Part shown: positions 9,704-17,184 of the stretch, in pieces | Layout of the letters: every line of letters starts with the position of its first letter | Numbering within the stretch: position 1 is the first letter of the stretch | Origin: Dyadobacter fermentans DSM 18053 | GTDB taxonomy: Bacteria; Bacteroidota; Bacteroidia; Cytophagales; Spirosomataceae | Reading direction: 5' to 3' | NCBI RefSeq assembly: GCF_000023125.1 | Contig: NC_013037.1 | Span: 558,001 to 622,000 of the forward strand | DNA length: 64,000 bases | Translations under genes and position numbers: made by a program | The notes under the pieces: generated by a model | Told to the model about the DNA's origin: nothing | The model's input: only the letters and a program-made list of their open reading frames with translations | Databases searched by the model: none

Positions 9704-10129
9704 ATGGCAACCAAACTCTAAGCGAGACTCCGGGAAATTGTAGACGCGCTGCCTCTAAGGGAAAACCTCAGAATACTGGAAATCGGCTGCGGTTCGGGAG
9801 CGGCTGCGCGTGAAGTTGCGAAACGGGTCCCGCAAGGCCGGGTGCTGGGAATCGACCGGTCGGCCAAAGCGATCGCACAGGCCGTTGAAAACAGCGCAAC
9901 AGAAATCGCCAGCGGCGTACTCACATTCCGAACCGAAGCAATCGAGAATTTTGAGTTGCAAAAAGGCGAAGAACCGTTCGACCTTGCATTTGCCATCCGC
10001 GTGGGAGCCCTCGACGGTCGGCACCCGGAAATCGAGCAGCAGGCCATTGAAAATTTAAAAAAAGCGCTCAAACCAGGCGGAAAACTCTATATTGACGGGG
10101 GAATTCCATTGAAGCTGGTTCCGGTCTGA
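9704..10129 (+). pseudogene. SAM-dependent methyltransferase with a stop at codon 6
   Basis: An ATG at 9704 is followed by four sense codons and an in-frame TAA (9719-9721). The same frame then continues open to 10129 and clearly encodes a class I methyltransferase: ARLREIVDALP, the SAM-binding motif I LRILEIGCGSGAAA, the acidic loop VLGIDRSAKAI, and a LKKALKPGGKLYI block before the end. The protein would be about 141 residues, short but consistent with this small methyltransferase type. Either a nonsense mutation removed the start region, or translation begins at a downstream alternative codon; the next plausible one (GTG at 9842) would lose motif I. It ends two bases before the next ATG, so it sits in an operon with the AlkD-like gene. 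Confidence 0.7.
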
Positions 10130-10130
10130 C

Positions 10131-10796
10131 ATGAGTAATCTGAATTCAAAAATGGGTCAAACGTTAAAAGCAGAAGGCATTCTCAATCAAATCCACCCTG
10201 ATACGAAACTGGGCGACCTTCGAAAAATCGCCAAGGATATCGGGAAAGATCACGAGCTGGCCATGGAACTTTGGTCAAGCGGGAACTTCTTGCCCCGACA
10301 ATTGGCGATTTTGATCATGGACAGCAAGCGCGTCTCGCAAAGTCTGGTCGACGAACTGGAGAAGGATATGCAAACTCATCCCATCGACGAGCGGAATCAG
10401 CTGATCGATTGGTTAATGGCTAATCAGTTGATGAAAGATAAGAAGACCATCGCTCTGGTTGAATCATGGGAAAACGCCGCATCGGCTTTACAAAGGCGCG
10501 TTTTTTGGTACCATCAGGGGCGCTTGCGTTGGATGGGTAAAATACCGCTGGATAACGCGGGGGAACTGCTTACCAAAATAGAAGCCGGTATTGTAAATGA
10601 GAAGCCAGAAGTACAATGGGCCATGAACTTTACCGCCGGCTGGATCGGCATTTACGAAAAGCAGCATCGCGACCGCTGCATCGCGCTGGGCGAAAAAACC
10701 GGCCTTTATAAAGGCGATAAAGTTTCGAAAGGTTGCACACCCGATTACCTGCCGGAGTTTATTGCGATTGAGAGTAGGAAACAGAATATGGGTTGA
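10131..10796 (+). CDS. DNA alkylation repair protein, AlkD-like HEAT-repeat type
   Basis: A 221-residue all-helical protein of the DNA alkylation repair (AlkC/AlkD-like) superfamily. The stretches LGDLRKIAKDIGKDHELAM, LPRQLAILIMD, LIDWLMANQLMKDKKT and WMGKIPLDNAGELL resemble the HEAT-like repeats that AlkD uses to embrace DNA and excise N3- and N7-alkylated bases. I assign the family, not a proven glycosylase activity. The start lies just after the stop of the methyltransferase frame (TGAC ATG), so translation is probably linked. Its 3' end overlaps the decayed end of a glgX remnant read from the other strand. Confidence 0.75.
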   Translation: MSNLNSKMGQTLKAEGILNQIHPDTKLGDLRKIAKDIGKDHELAMELWSSGNFLPRQLAILIMDSKRVSQSLVDELEKDMQTHPIDERNQLIDWLMANQLMKDKKTIALVESWENAASALQRRVFWYHQGRLRWMGKIPLDNAGELLTKIEAGIVNEKPEVQWAMNFTAGWIGIYEKQHRDRCIALGEKTGLYKGDKVSKGCTPDYLPEFIAIESRKQNMG

Positions 10797-10804
10797 GGAA
10801 GGCG

Positions 10805-11424
10805 GAAGGTTATAGGCTGGCTATACTTGCCACGGAGCTCGGCAGGTATCTTTTCATTGAGCTGAGTAAAACCCTTTACATGCAACTCGTAAATAACGGT
10901 TTCATGATAGGGGCGGTCGATCCGCCGGTCATTTTCCCAGTCAAATGCTTCGTCTAAAACCACCGACTTTGGTATAAAGGGAGCTTTATCCTGTTCGTTA
11001 AAGCTCAAATCTTCACTTCGATCTCCTACTCGGTATCCAAATAAAGCATCGTCCCACTTCAAATCGCCACTCAGCGCTTTGGCGTAGGGATCGATCAGCA
11101 ATTTGGCTGGGTTAAACCGGTGGCCGTCATCCGGACAGTATGGACCATAAACCCGGTAACCGTACAGCTGGCCAGGACGCAGGCCCGGCACATAGGTATG
11201 CCAGATATGGTGTGTGACTTCTTCAACCCTGATTTTAATAGACTGCTCCCCTTCAGCGGTAAAGAGACATAGCTCTACGCTTGTGCATTTTCTGTAAAGA
11301 GGGCGAAATTAACACCTTCTCCGTCCCAGCTCGCCCCAAGCGGGTACGGCTTTCCGGGTAGCGCTTTCAGGTCAGGTTGCTGATCCTGAGAAAAGTCAAT
11401 TGCATTTTCGATATGTTGATCCAT
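10805..11424 (-). pseudogene. glgX: Decayed N-terminal remnant of glycogen debranching enzyme GlgX
   Basis: Reading the minus strand from the ATG at 11424 gives [11 protein letters not shown] followed by the GlgX/isoamylase start [20 protein letters not shown], then FTEN. Close to 11281-11287 one base is missing (GCAC instead of GCAACA expected), and the family match continues in another frame: [50 protein letters not shown], and PYHETVIYELHVKGFT. Similarity stops near 10805 after AELRGKY, where the AlkD-like gene ends on the other strand. Only about 200 of the usual 650-700 residues remain and the catalytic barrel is absent, so this is a dead fragment with a frameshift and a 3' deletion. Confidence 0.88.
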
Positions 11425-11507
11425 AGTTGTGCTAGTTCAAGTCGGACATTAACGTATGGCACAGTTAACAGCAAATGATCTGTTAGCTGCACGATGGGAT
11501 AGCTTGA

Positions 11508-12407
11508 CTAGGCCATCTGGTTGTTTGGCAGACGCACCGTTTGGCCCCATAAATCAAGCAAGTCTGCGAATAGGAGCGGCCAGTGGGTCAAATCGGTAGG
11601 TTTTGTTATCACTGCATTTGCCTGTATTGCATAGCAGGCGTCGATGTCCTGCTGATGATCGGAAAAGGTAAAAACGAAAACGGGCACCTGGGGCAGGTTA
11701 TTCACAGAGATGAAGTACCGGATTGAGTCCAGAATACTGAGCCCATCTTTTTTGGTTGGCATGTATAGGTCTAAAAGTATCAACTTCGGGTAGGGGGCCA
11801 GGCGTTTGTAGCAACTATCCAGAAATTCCAGCGTACTGCTTTTGTCACGCAGCCTGATCAATTTCAAATGATGTTTCTTTTGCCTGATTGCCATGTCGAT
11901 CAGGTTCCAGTGGTCTTCATTGTCTTCGATAACGATTAGGCTGGTTTCCTTTTCAGTTTCGGAAACTGACAAATTAGGAGGGGTACTATCGATATGATTC
12001 AGGAAACACAGGTTGACGGCCCTCGCGACCGCTCTGTAATGCCCGGAGGTAATTGGTTTGGGCATAAATGCATTAACTCCAAGCATGTAAGCTTGCTTAA
12101 CCAAATCGTTATTACAAGCCGTCGATAACATGATTATTGGAAAACACCGCTGACTCGGTTTTTCTCTCAGTTGTGAAAGGGTTTCCAAGCCATTGATTCC
12201 GGGCATGTTCATGTCCAGGAGTATTAAATCCGGGAACTGGCCTGGCTGGCTGCTGAGTATGTTAAGCAGGTCAATCCCGCTTTGGATTTCAACAATCCGC
12301 ACCGCCTTGATGACGCTGTGTATTGCCTCGGAAATCAGCAGCCTGTCATCGGGGTCATCATCAACCAGAAAGATTGTTTTGCTTAGTTGCATATCCTTCG
12401 TGTTCAT
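11508..12407 (-). CDS. Tandem receiver-domain response regulator without output domain
   Basis: A 299-residue protein of two complete receiver domains and nothing else. Domain 1 (about residues 10-130) has the acidic pair in LVDDDPDD, phosphoacceptor Asp65 in LILLDMNMPG and the conserved Lys in PKPIT. Domain 2 (about 155-290) has IEDNEDH, Asp213 in LILLDLYMP and Lys in ITKPTD. All phosphorylation residues are present in both halves, so both could be active. Such proteins relay phosphate or act by protein-protein contact. It is the last gene of a minus-strand series of stress-type genes. The partner kinase is not in the window. Confidence 0.88.
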   Translation of the reverse strand: MNTKDMQLSKTIFLVDDDPDDRLLISEAIHSVIKAVRIVEIQSGIDLLNILSSQPGQFPDLILLDMNMPGINGLETLSQLREKPSQRCFPIIMLSTACNNDLVKQAYMLGVNAFMPKPITSGHYRAVARAVNLCFLNHIDSTPPNLSVSETEKETSLIVIEDNEDHWNLIDMAIRQKKHHLKLIRLRDKSSTLEFLDSCYKRLAPYPKLILLDLYMPTKKDGLSILDSIRYFISVNNLPQVPVFVFTFSDHQQDIDACYAIQANAVITKPTDLTHWPLLFADLLDLWGQTVRLPNNQMA

Positions 12408-12443
12408 AGTAGGAAATTACCCATTTCGGTTTTAAATGGGATT

Positions 12444-12953
12444 TTATGCCAATGAAGCGTGTTCAGGGAATTGGCGCAGAAAAAGCCGCTCGGCGAGTTC
12501 TTGCATAAACAGCTCGGTAGCGGTCTCATCTGACAATGCAGCGCCCAATATCCGTTTGTGGTGGTGCAGCTGCTGCGAATCAATAATGCTCAAAACCTGT
12601 TCATAGCAGTCGATCTTGCGTTGGATGATCTTTGTGATCAACCAGGTGTAGGTCAAATCGTTCGCCGCTGCCGTCTGTTTTCCGCACGCTACTGCATCAA
12701 TATGCTGTTCGAACTCGTCGGCCGCAGTTTCTGAACTGGTGGCTGCTACCACTCCGAAACTCCCCATCAATTTTTGCTGGTGCTGCTCGGACAGGGCCAG
12801 CACATGGCCAAGCATACGGTAAAACTCTGCTGAGCTAACACATTTCATGATTTGCCGGGTTACCTTGCAAAAGTGTTCTTCGGCCTGCATTGTCCGGCCA
12901 AGACCCGTAGTAAGAATGTGATTGCCGGAAATTTGACTTGATATATTTTCCAT
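12444..12953 (-). CDS. Ferritin-like helical protein, possibly DUF892/YciE type
   Basis: A 169-residue all-helical cytoplasmic protein. Helix spacing and the pattern QAEEHFCKVTRQIMK, LALSEQHQQKLMGSF and the later ETATELFMQELAERL resemble DUF892 (YciE/YciF) ferritin-like proteins, which are often encoded beside DUF4142, SDR and manganese catalase genes as here. The match is by layout and neighbourhood, not a strong motif, and the usual metal-binding Glu/His set is not obviously complete. No signal peptide. It lies 36 bases upstream of the tandem receiver gene on the same strand. Confidence 0.45.
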   Translation of the reverse strand: MENISSQISGNHILTTGLGRTMQAEEHFCKVTRQIMKCVSSAEFYRMLGHVLALSEQHQQKLMGSFGVVAATSSETAADEFEQHIDAVACGKQTAAANDLTYTWLITKIIQRKIDCYEQVLSIIDSQQLHHHKRILGAALSDETATELFMQELAERLFLRQFPEHASLA

Positions 12954-13010
12954 AACTAAAGTTTGAATGAAAAAGGGGCAGCATATATAAATACCGTACC
13001 TACGACACTA

Positions 13011-13238
13011 TCACTGTCGTTCGTCGGTGTTGGTGGTGTCCCTGCCTGGCAATGTCAACTTTTGCTCGTCACTATTTTCAATGTCCTTTCTGGTGCTTAC
13101 CGGGCTGGTGTCTTTTCCCACTACCGCTGTGTCAATCGGGGTTCCGGTGTCGGACGCTTCTTTCACGTTGTCATTTTTGGTGCATGCGGAAAACAGCAAT
13201 GCTGCTAAAATCGATGCTATAATTGGCTTTGCTTTCAT
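13011..13238 (-). CDS. Small secreted lipoprotein
   Basis: A 75-residue protein with a lipoprotein signal ending in the lipobox LFSAC (acylated Cys19), followed by a hydrophilic, probably disordered tail rich in Asp, Thr and Lys. No known domain is visible. Its ATG overlaps the stop of the upstream SDR gene by four bases (ATGA at 13235-13238), so it is translationally coupled to it. Both proteins carry lipoboxes, which suggests that they act at the same membrane surface. Confidence 0.7.
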   Translation of the reverse strand: MKAKPIIASILAALLFSACTKNDNVKEASDTGTPIDTAVVGKDTSPVSTRKDIENSDEQKLTLPGRDTTNTDERQ

Positions 13239-14317
13239 TGCTCTATTCGTTTATTTGAATCCTTTCTCCCTTTTTGTTCTTTTTTTTCGGCTTTCATTCT
13301 CTGACGCACGCCGTCGTCGATGCCCTGCCCCTCAGGCATCGGCAACATTACAGAACCTTTTGTAGGCGGTGCTGGCGGTGCAGTCTTGATTTGATAGCGG
13401 TAGGCGATATTGGCCGAAATCCGCTCGGTCAGATGGGGCATTAACCGGTGTGAGATATACGATGCCCGTGCTTTCCAGCCGACGGGCAATTCACGCCGGC
13501 GGTGAAGGGAGGAAAAAATGATCGCATTCACCACTTTCTCAGGCCCGTCCATAGCAGCCATCCGTGGCGTGCCGCCGCTGTAATTGGCCGCATGGCGCCA
13601 GAATGGTGTATCCACCGCCCACGGCATGATCGTAACCACCTTTATCTTTTTAAGATGCCCGCTGAGCCGTAGTTCCTGGTGTAGCACATTGCCTAGCGCC
13701 CTGACAGCCGCCTTGGTGGAGCCATAGGTTGCATGGTATGCCAAAGGCACAGCGCTTTCGACCGAGCCGGTGTTGATCAGCTTACCATAACCCTGCTTTT
13801 TAAACAGTTTCAGGGCGGCCTGGCTTCCGTATACGACCCCTTTGAGGTTGACATCGATCAGTTTTGAATATTCATCGAGAGGAATGTCCTCAAATCCGCC
13901 GATAGCCCCTACACCCGCATTGTTGATCCAAACATCAGCTTTACCGAACACTTTGACGGTCGTGTCAGCCAGGCGTTCGACGTCTTGCTGCCTGCCCACA
14001 TCGGTTAGCACCACAATGGCCTGTCCACCTGCTTTACGGACATCGGCTGCGACGGATTCGAGCACTTCACCCCGGCGTGCGGCGAGCACCACATTTGCGT
14101 GGTACTCGCCGAGCCGCAATGCTACGCCCCGTCCAAAGCCGCTTGAAGCGCCGGTTACTACAAAGGTCTTGCCCTGGACTTTTCGCCGGTCCGATTTACT
14201 GAGCTGTTTGGTGGCACATCCAGTGAGCAGCAGGCTCGTGAGTGCGGATATCGCAAACATGCTTAGCAACGGAAAGCTCTGACGGTAATTCATAAGCTTC
14301 ATGTTATTATTAAACAA
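13235..14317 (-). CDS. Short-chain dehydrogenase/reductase with a lipoprotein-type N-terminus
   Basis: A 360-residue protein whose catalytic core is a classical SDR: NAD(P)-binding TGASSGFGRG, NNAG, catalytic Ser in INTGSVES, and the YxxxK pair in YGSTK. In front of it lies a hydrophobic segment ending in SLLLTGC (Cys34), which looks like a lipobox, so the enzyme may be membrane-tethered and possibly periplasmic; start codons at residues 1, 6 or 9 are all possible and all keep the segment. About 60 charged Lys/Arg/Glu-rich residues trail the core. SDR genes beside DUF4142, DUF892-like and Mn-catalase genes are a recurring stress-gene association. The substrate is unknown. Confidence 0.85.
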   Translation of the reverse strand: MFNNNMKLMNYRQSFPLLSMFAISALTSLLLTGCATKQLSKSDRRKVQGKTFVVTGASSGFGRGVALRLGEYHANVVLAARRGEVLESVAADVRKAGGQAIVVLTDVGRQQDVERLADTTVKVFGKADVWINNAGVGAIGGFEDIPLDEYSKLIDVNLKGVVYGSQAALKLFKKQGYGKLINTGSVESAVPLAYHATYGSTKAAVRALGNVLHQELRLSGHLKKIKVVTIMPWAVDTPFWRHAANYSGGTPRMAAMDGPEKVVNAIIFSSLHRRRELPVGWKARASYISHRLMPHLTERISANIAYRYQIKTAPPAPPTKGSVMLPMPEGQGIDDGVRQRMKAEKKEQKGRKDSNKRIEQ

Positions 14318-14329
14318 AAAGAGGCTGGA

Positions 14330-14848
14330 TTACCAGAGCCATTCTTTTAGCCTGATCGCTTCCTCTAAATGGTGATGCAGCACCGGAAGCTTGCCTGCCG
14401 CGAAAGACTTGACCTCCGGATCGTGTCCTAATGTGGTTTCCAGGTTGAATTGATCGATCGTTTCCACGTGTGAGATAACCATCATGGCCATGTAGACCGA
14501 ATCGAATCTCATTCCTGTGAGCATGGCCAGGCTGTCAAGTTTCATTTGCTTTGCCGCAGAGACGTTTTCCGGCAATGTGACCATTTTCTTTTCAGCGAGC
14601 GATTTCAGTTCCACAGTAGCCATGCTGTGATCGGTGACCATATGGTGGCCGTAATGCCGGACTGAGTCGGCAGCGGCCTTGCCCGACGCCAGCTCGCCGG
14701 CCTTGATCTCAAACAGGTTGGCATCTGCGGCTTTCATCATAAAGTCGCGGTCTGTTTGGTTAAGCATCCCGTCACTGTCATGGTCAGTGCAGGAGCTAGC
14801 GACGAAGAAAAGACTTACAATGCCCAGTGGAAGTAACAGCTTTTTCAT
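14330..14848 (-). CDS. DUF4142 lipoprotein
   Basis: A 172-residue protein with a lipoprotein signal (lipobox VASSC, Cys20) and a DUF4142 domain, seen from the typical FMMKAADANLFEIKAGELASGKA opening (shortened here to its core), the GHHMVTDHS segment and the closing LPVLHHHLEEA helix. DUF4142 proteins are ferritin-like four-helix proteins of the cell envelope and frequently accompany Mn catalase and SDR genes; their biochemical role is unknown. It is transcribed with the SDR gene, 12 bases apart. A 255-base divergent region separates it from the small secreted-protein gene at 15104. Confidence 0.8.
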   Translation of the reverse strand: MKKLLLPLGIVSLFFVASSCTDHDSDGMLNQTDRDFMMKAADANLFEIKAGELASGKAAADSVRHYGHHMVTDHSMATVELKSLAEKKMVTLPENVSAAKQMKLDSLAMLTGMRFDSVYMAMMVISHVETIDQFNLETTLGHDPEVKSFAAGKLPVLHHHLEEAIRLKEWLW

Positions 14849-15103
14849 AAAGGATTGATTTGTTTAATTTGGAAATGGACACGATCAGTTGAGAATTGCC
14901 CGGCGCAGGTAATGCAGAGTAGGGCGTTCTCAATAGATCCGGTGCGCTACATAAAAAGTGTGCCTGCTCGTTACGCCCCGCTTGCGCTTGATAACCGGGT
15001 ATTTGCTGTCCGGCCGGTTTGCGATCACATCGCTTATGGCATAATTTTTAACAGTGGCCCCCGCTTTGACGATTATCCATACAAACTTTCAAAGGAAATG
15101 AAA

Positions 15104-15454
15104 ATGAAAAAGCTAGTCATGGCCGCCGTAGCCTTTGCGATCACCGTATCGGCCACTTTCGCCCAGTCAACAACCAATTCAACAAATCCCAACATTCAAC
15201 CAGAGGATACAGTCAAACAAAACCCGGCCAGCGACAGAAGCACTGGGGGGCCGCGCAATACAAGTGATGGCGCCAGGCACACACGGCAAGGGAAGCCTGA
15301 TAGGGCAAGTCCGGCGGGAAGGGCAACCAACGCGGGCAGACGAACCAATGCAAACAACGAATCCAAAGTCAGCAAAGGCGGAAAAGTCAATCAGGCCGCA
15401 AAGTCTAATAATGCGACCGGAAAGCCCGGACAGGCGGCTAAAAAGGATGATTGA
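15104..15454 (+). CDS. Small secreted low-complexity protein
   Basis: The ATG at 15104 is preferred because an AAAGGA box sits about 8 bases upstream; an ATG at 15098 is also possible. The 116-residue product begins with a signal peptide (KKLVMAAVAFAITVSATFAQ) and continues as a hydrophilic, low-complexity chain rich in Asn, Gly, Lys, Arg, Ser and Thr, with a strongly basic end. No domain is recognisable. The protein at 22148 has the same plan, so these may be relatives. A strong hairpin terminator follows. Confidence 0.6.
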   Translation: MKKLVMAAVAFAITVSATFAQSTTNSTNPNIQPEDTVKQNPASDRSTGGPRNTSDGARHTRQGKPDRASPAGRATNAGRRTNANNESKVSKGGKVNQAAKSNNATGKPGQAAKKDD

Positions 15455-15526
15455 TATTTAGAATGGGTTATCCGGGCCACCTTATGCCGGTCAACGGTCA
15501 CTTCGTTCCGGGCATTAATAACGAAT

Positions 15527-15570
15527 ACGTTTCGGGAATAAGGCGGCCACTTTATTCCCGAAACGTTTTT
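15527..15570. terminator. Perfect 15-bp hairpin between convergent genes
   Basis: Arms at 15527-15541 and 15552-15566 are exact reverse complements with a 10-base loop, followed by a short T run on the plus strand. It lies between the plus-strand secreted-protein gene and the end of the minus-strand FRG gene, so it probably stops transcription from both sides. Confidence 0.8.
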
Positions 15571-15580
15571 CTGCCTGTGG

Positions 15581-16312
15581 CTATAAGCTGGGTGCCCTCA
15601 GATACTGCCAGTTCAGATAATGGCATAGCCCCGCAAGCTCGGGAAACATTGTTTGTGCATTGAAGCCGAGCATGTTTAAATCGTCAATGAGCTTTGCTTT
15701 GATATCCGCATCGATCACAAATTCGGTCACGCTCTCGCTGACTTCCTGATCCTGGTCCATAGGCACAAACTTGTTTTGCACCTGATCGTAAGGATGCACC
15801 GTGAACCATCCCGACTGGGCGATGATGCGCTCGTTATTTAGGGAAGGCCTGAGCACTTTCAATTCGGTTATCTCAAACGGGGAGCCGCCCTTCTGTCCGG
15901 CCATGGCGTTGTCCTTGTCGAAAACCTGGCCTTCGTCTCCGGTAAAAGCATATACATAAGACGGGTTTTGCGAGTCGTCGATATCGCGGATAGCAAAGAA
16001 CATGGCTACCAGCGGGTTGCTCGACCAGTCGAGCAGCCGGGTTTTCAAACCGTAGTGCTGCGCCAGGATCAGCAGCTCCCAATCATCCGTTACCGGACTT
16101 CCGATCAGCATCTTGCCCATTCGCTTCAGGTCGGCAAGCATTCTTTTTTCGACCTGTGGAATACTGTCTGTCAGATCGTAGCGGGCAATGGAAGGGGTAA
16201 GCGGCGCTTTTACGCGCTGGCCGCGGAAGATGCAAAAGTCCGATGCTTCTTTGCTGAGTGCCAATATCTGTCGGATGTACTGGTCCACCGTATGTATCCG
16301 GATCGATTTCAT
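15581..16312 (-). CDS. FRG-domain protein, third gene of the cyanophycin operon
   Basis: A 243-residue protein with the FRG domain signature: FRGQ at residues 29-32, HYG at 86-88 followed by TRLLDWSSNPLVAMFFA (from residue 91), and a VYAF strand near residue 120. FRG domains are named after the first motif and have no established activity. Its ATG overlaps the stop of cyanophycinase by four bases (ATGA, 16309-16312), so it is translated together with the cyanophycin genes. That coupling suggests a role linked to polymer storage or nitrogen status, but this is inference. No signal peptide, so cytoplasmic. Confidence 0.85.
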   Translation of the reverse strand: MKSIRIHTVDQYIRQILALSKEASDFCIFRGQRVKAPLTPSIARYDLTDSIPQVEKRMLADLKRMGKMLIGSPVTDDWELLILAQHYGLKTRLLDWSSNPLVAMFFAIRDIDDSQNPSYVYAFTGDEGQVFDKDNAMAGQKGGSPFEITELKVLRPSLNNERIIAQSGWFTVHPYDQVQNKFVPMDQDQEVSESVTEFVIDADIKAKLIDDLNMLGFNAQTMFPELAGLCHYLNWQYLRAPSL

Positions 16313-17184
16313 TGTGGCTGGGTGGATAACAGAAACTTCTTTTCGGGCAACGAATACATCGCCCCGCTGGCAAGTATGTGAATTTGCATGCCTTCCACAT
16401 AGATCGCCTCTCCCTTTTTCGCTTCTTTGAAATTGGTAGATCTTACCTTTTCCGCTTCCAGCACCATGACGATGCCCGAGCCGATTGCCCGGGCTATGCC
16501 GCCGTCCCCAACCACCAATGCCGTGTCCTCACAGATACCAAGGGCCGTCATGCCTTTGTGCATTAATAGCGCTTCGGCCAGGCGCGAAAAACGCCCGCGG
16601 CTCATGAAATGCGTATCGATAACGGTTTTAGGCAAAAAGTTAAACCCACGGGAAAGCGAGACGATCCCTTTCAGCAGGGACTCGGTACTGTCGCCTTCGT
16701 TGATCATCACTTCGGACATGGCCATGGCGCCGGCGCTGGTACCGATAATGGTGAAATCATCCTGCTGGTACCGCCGTTTGAGGTTTTTCAGGAATTCGCT
16801 ACCACCTATTTTTTCAATCAGGCGGGTCTGGTCGCCACCAGTCATGAACAGGCCGTCTGCCGCTGCAAGCCGTTGAAGCGTTTCTTTGCTGTCAACATTG
16901 CGGCCGTCCAGATCGAGAATGCCCACCTGTTCGCAGCCTAATTTGCGGAATGCCTCGGTATACATGTCAGCCATTTCGGATCGCTGCTCAGAGGCCGTGG
17001 TAAGGATTTCGATCCGCGATGCGGGCCCTTTTATTTCGGCCAGTACATGGGTAAGGATCGATCCGCTGTCGTGAGCAGGTTCCCGTGTACTTCCGGCAAG
17101 CATGCCTTCTTCACTGCTTCGTGCTTCTTTACCCCCAATGGCAATCAGCTTGCCATGGGGGCTTTTAATGTCGGTTCTACTCAT
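16309..17184 (-). CDS. cphB: Cyanophycinase
   Basis: A 291-residue cytoplasmic serine hydrolase of the peptidase S51-like family. The nucleophile is Ser150 in GTSAGAM; the surrounding LFMTGGDQTRLIEKIG and THFMSRGRFSRL blocks are typical of cyanophycinases. The enzyme cuts the cyanophycin polymer (poly-Asp backbone with Arg side chains) to beta-Asp-Arg dipeptides. It is encoded directly after cphA with a four-base overlap (17181-17184) and before the FRG gene with another, giving a tightly coupled operon. The next step enzyme, isoaspartyl dipeptidase, is encoded divergently at 20219. Confidence 0.95.
   Translation of the reverse strand: MSRTDIKSPHGKLIAIGGKEARSSEEGMLAGSTREPAHDSGSILTHVLAEIKGPASRIEILTTASEQRSEMADMYTEAFRKLGCEQVGILDLDGRNVDSKETLQRLAAADGLFMTGGDQTRLIEKIGGSEFLKNLKRRYQQDDFTIIGTSAGAMAMSEVMINEGDSTESLLKGIVSLSRGFNFLPKTVIDTHFMSRGRFSRLAEALLMHKGMTALGICEDTALVVGDGGIARAIGSGIVMVLEAEKVRSTNFKEAKKGEAIYVEGMQIHILASGAMYSLPEKKFLLSTQPQ

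Noticed and set aside
15581..16312. FRG-domain protein as part of an anti-phage system
   Set aside because: Its only tight neighbours are cyanophycin enzymes; there is no nuclease, sensor or toxin next to it.
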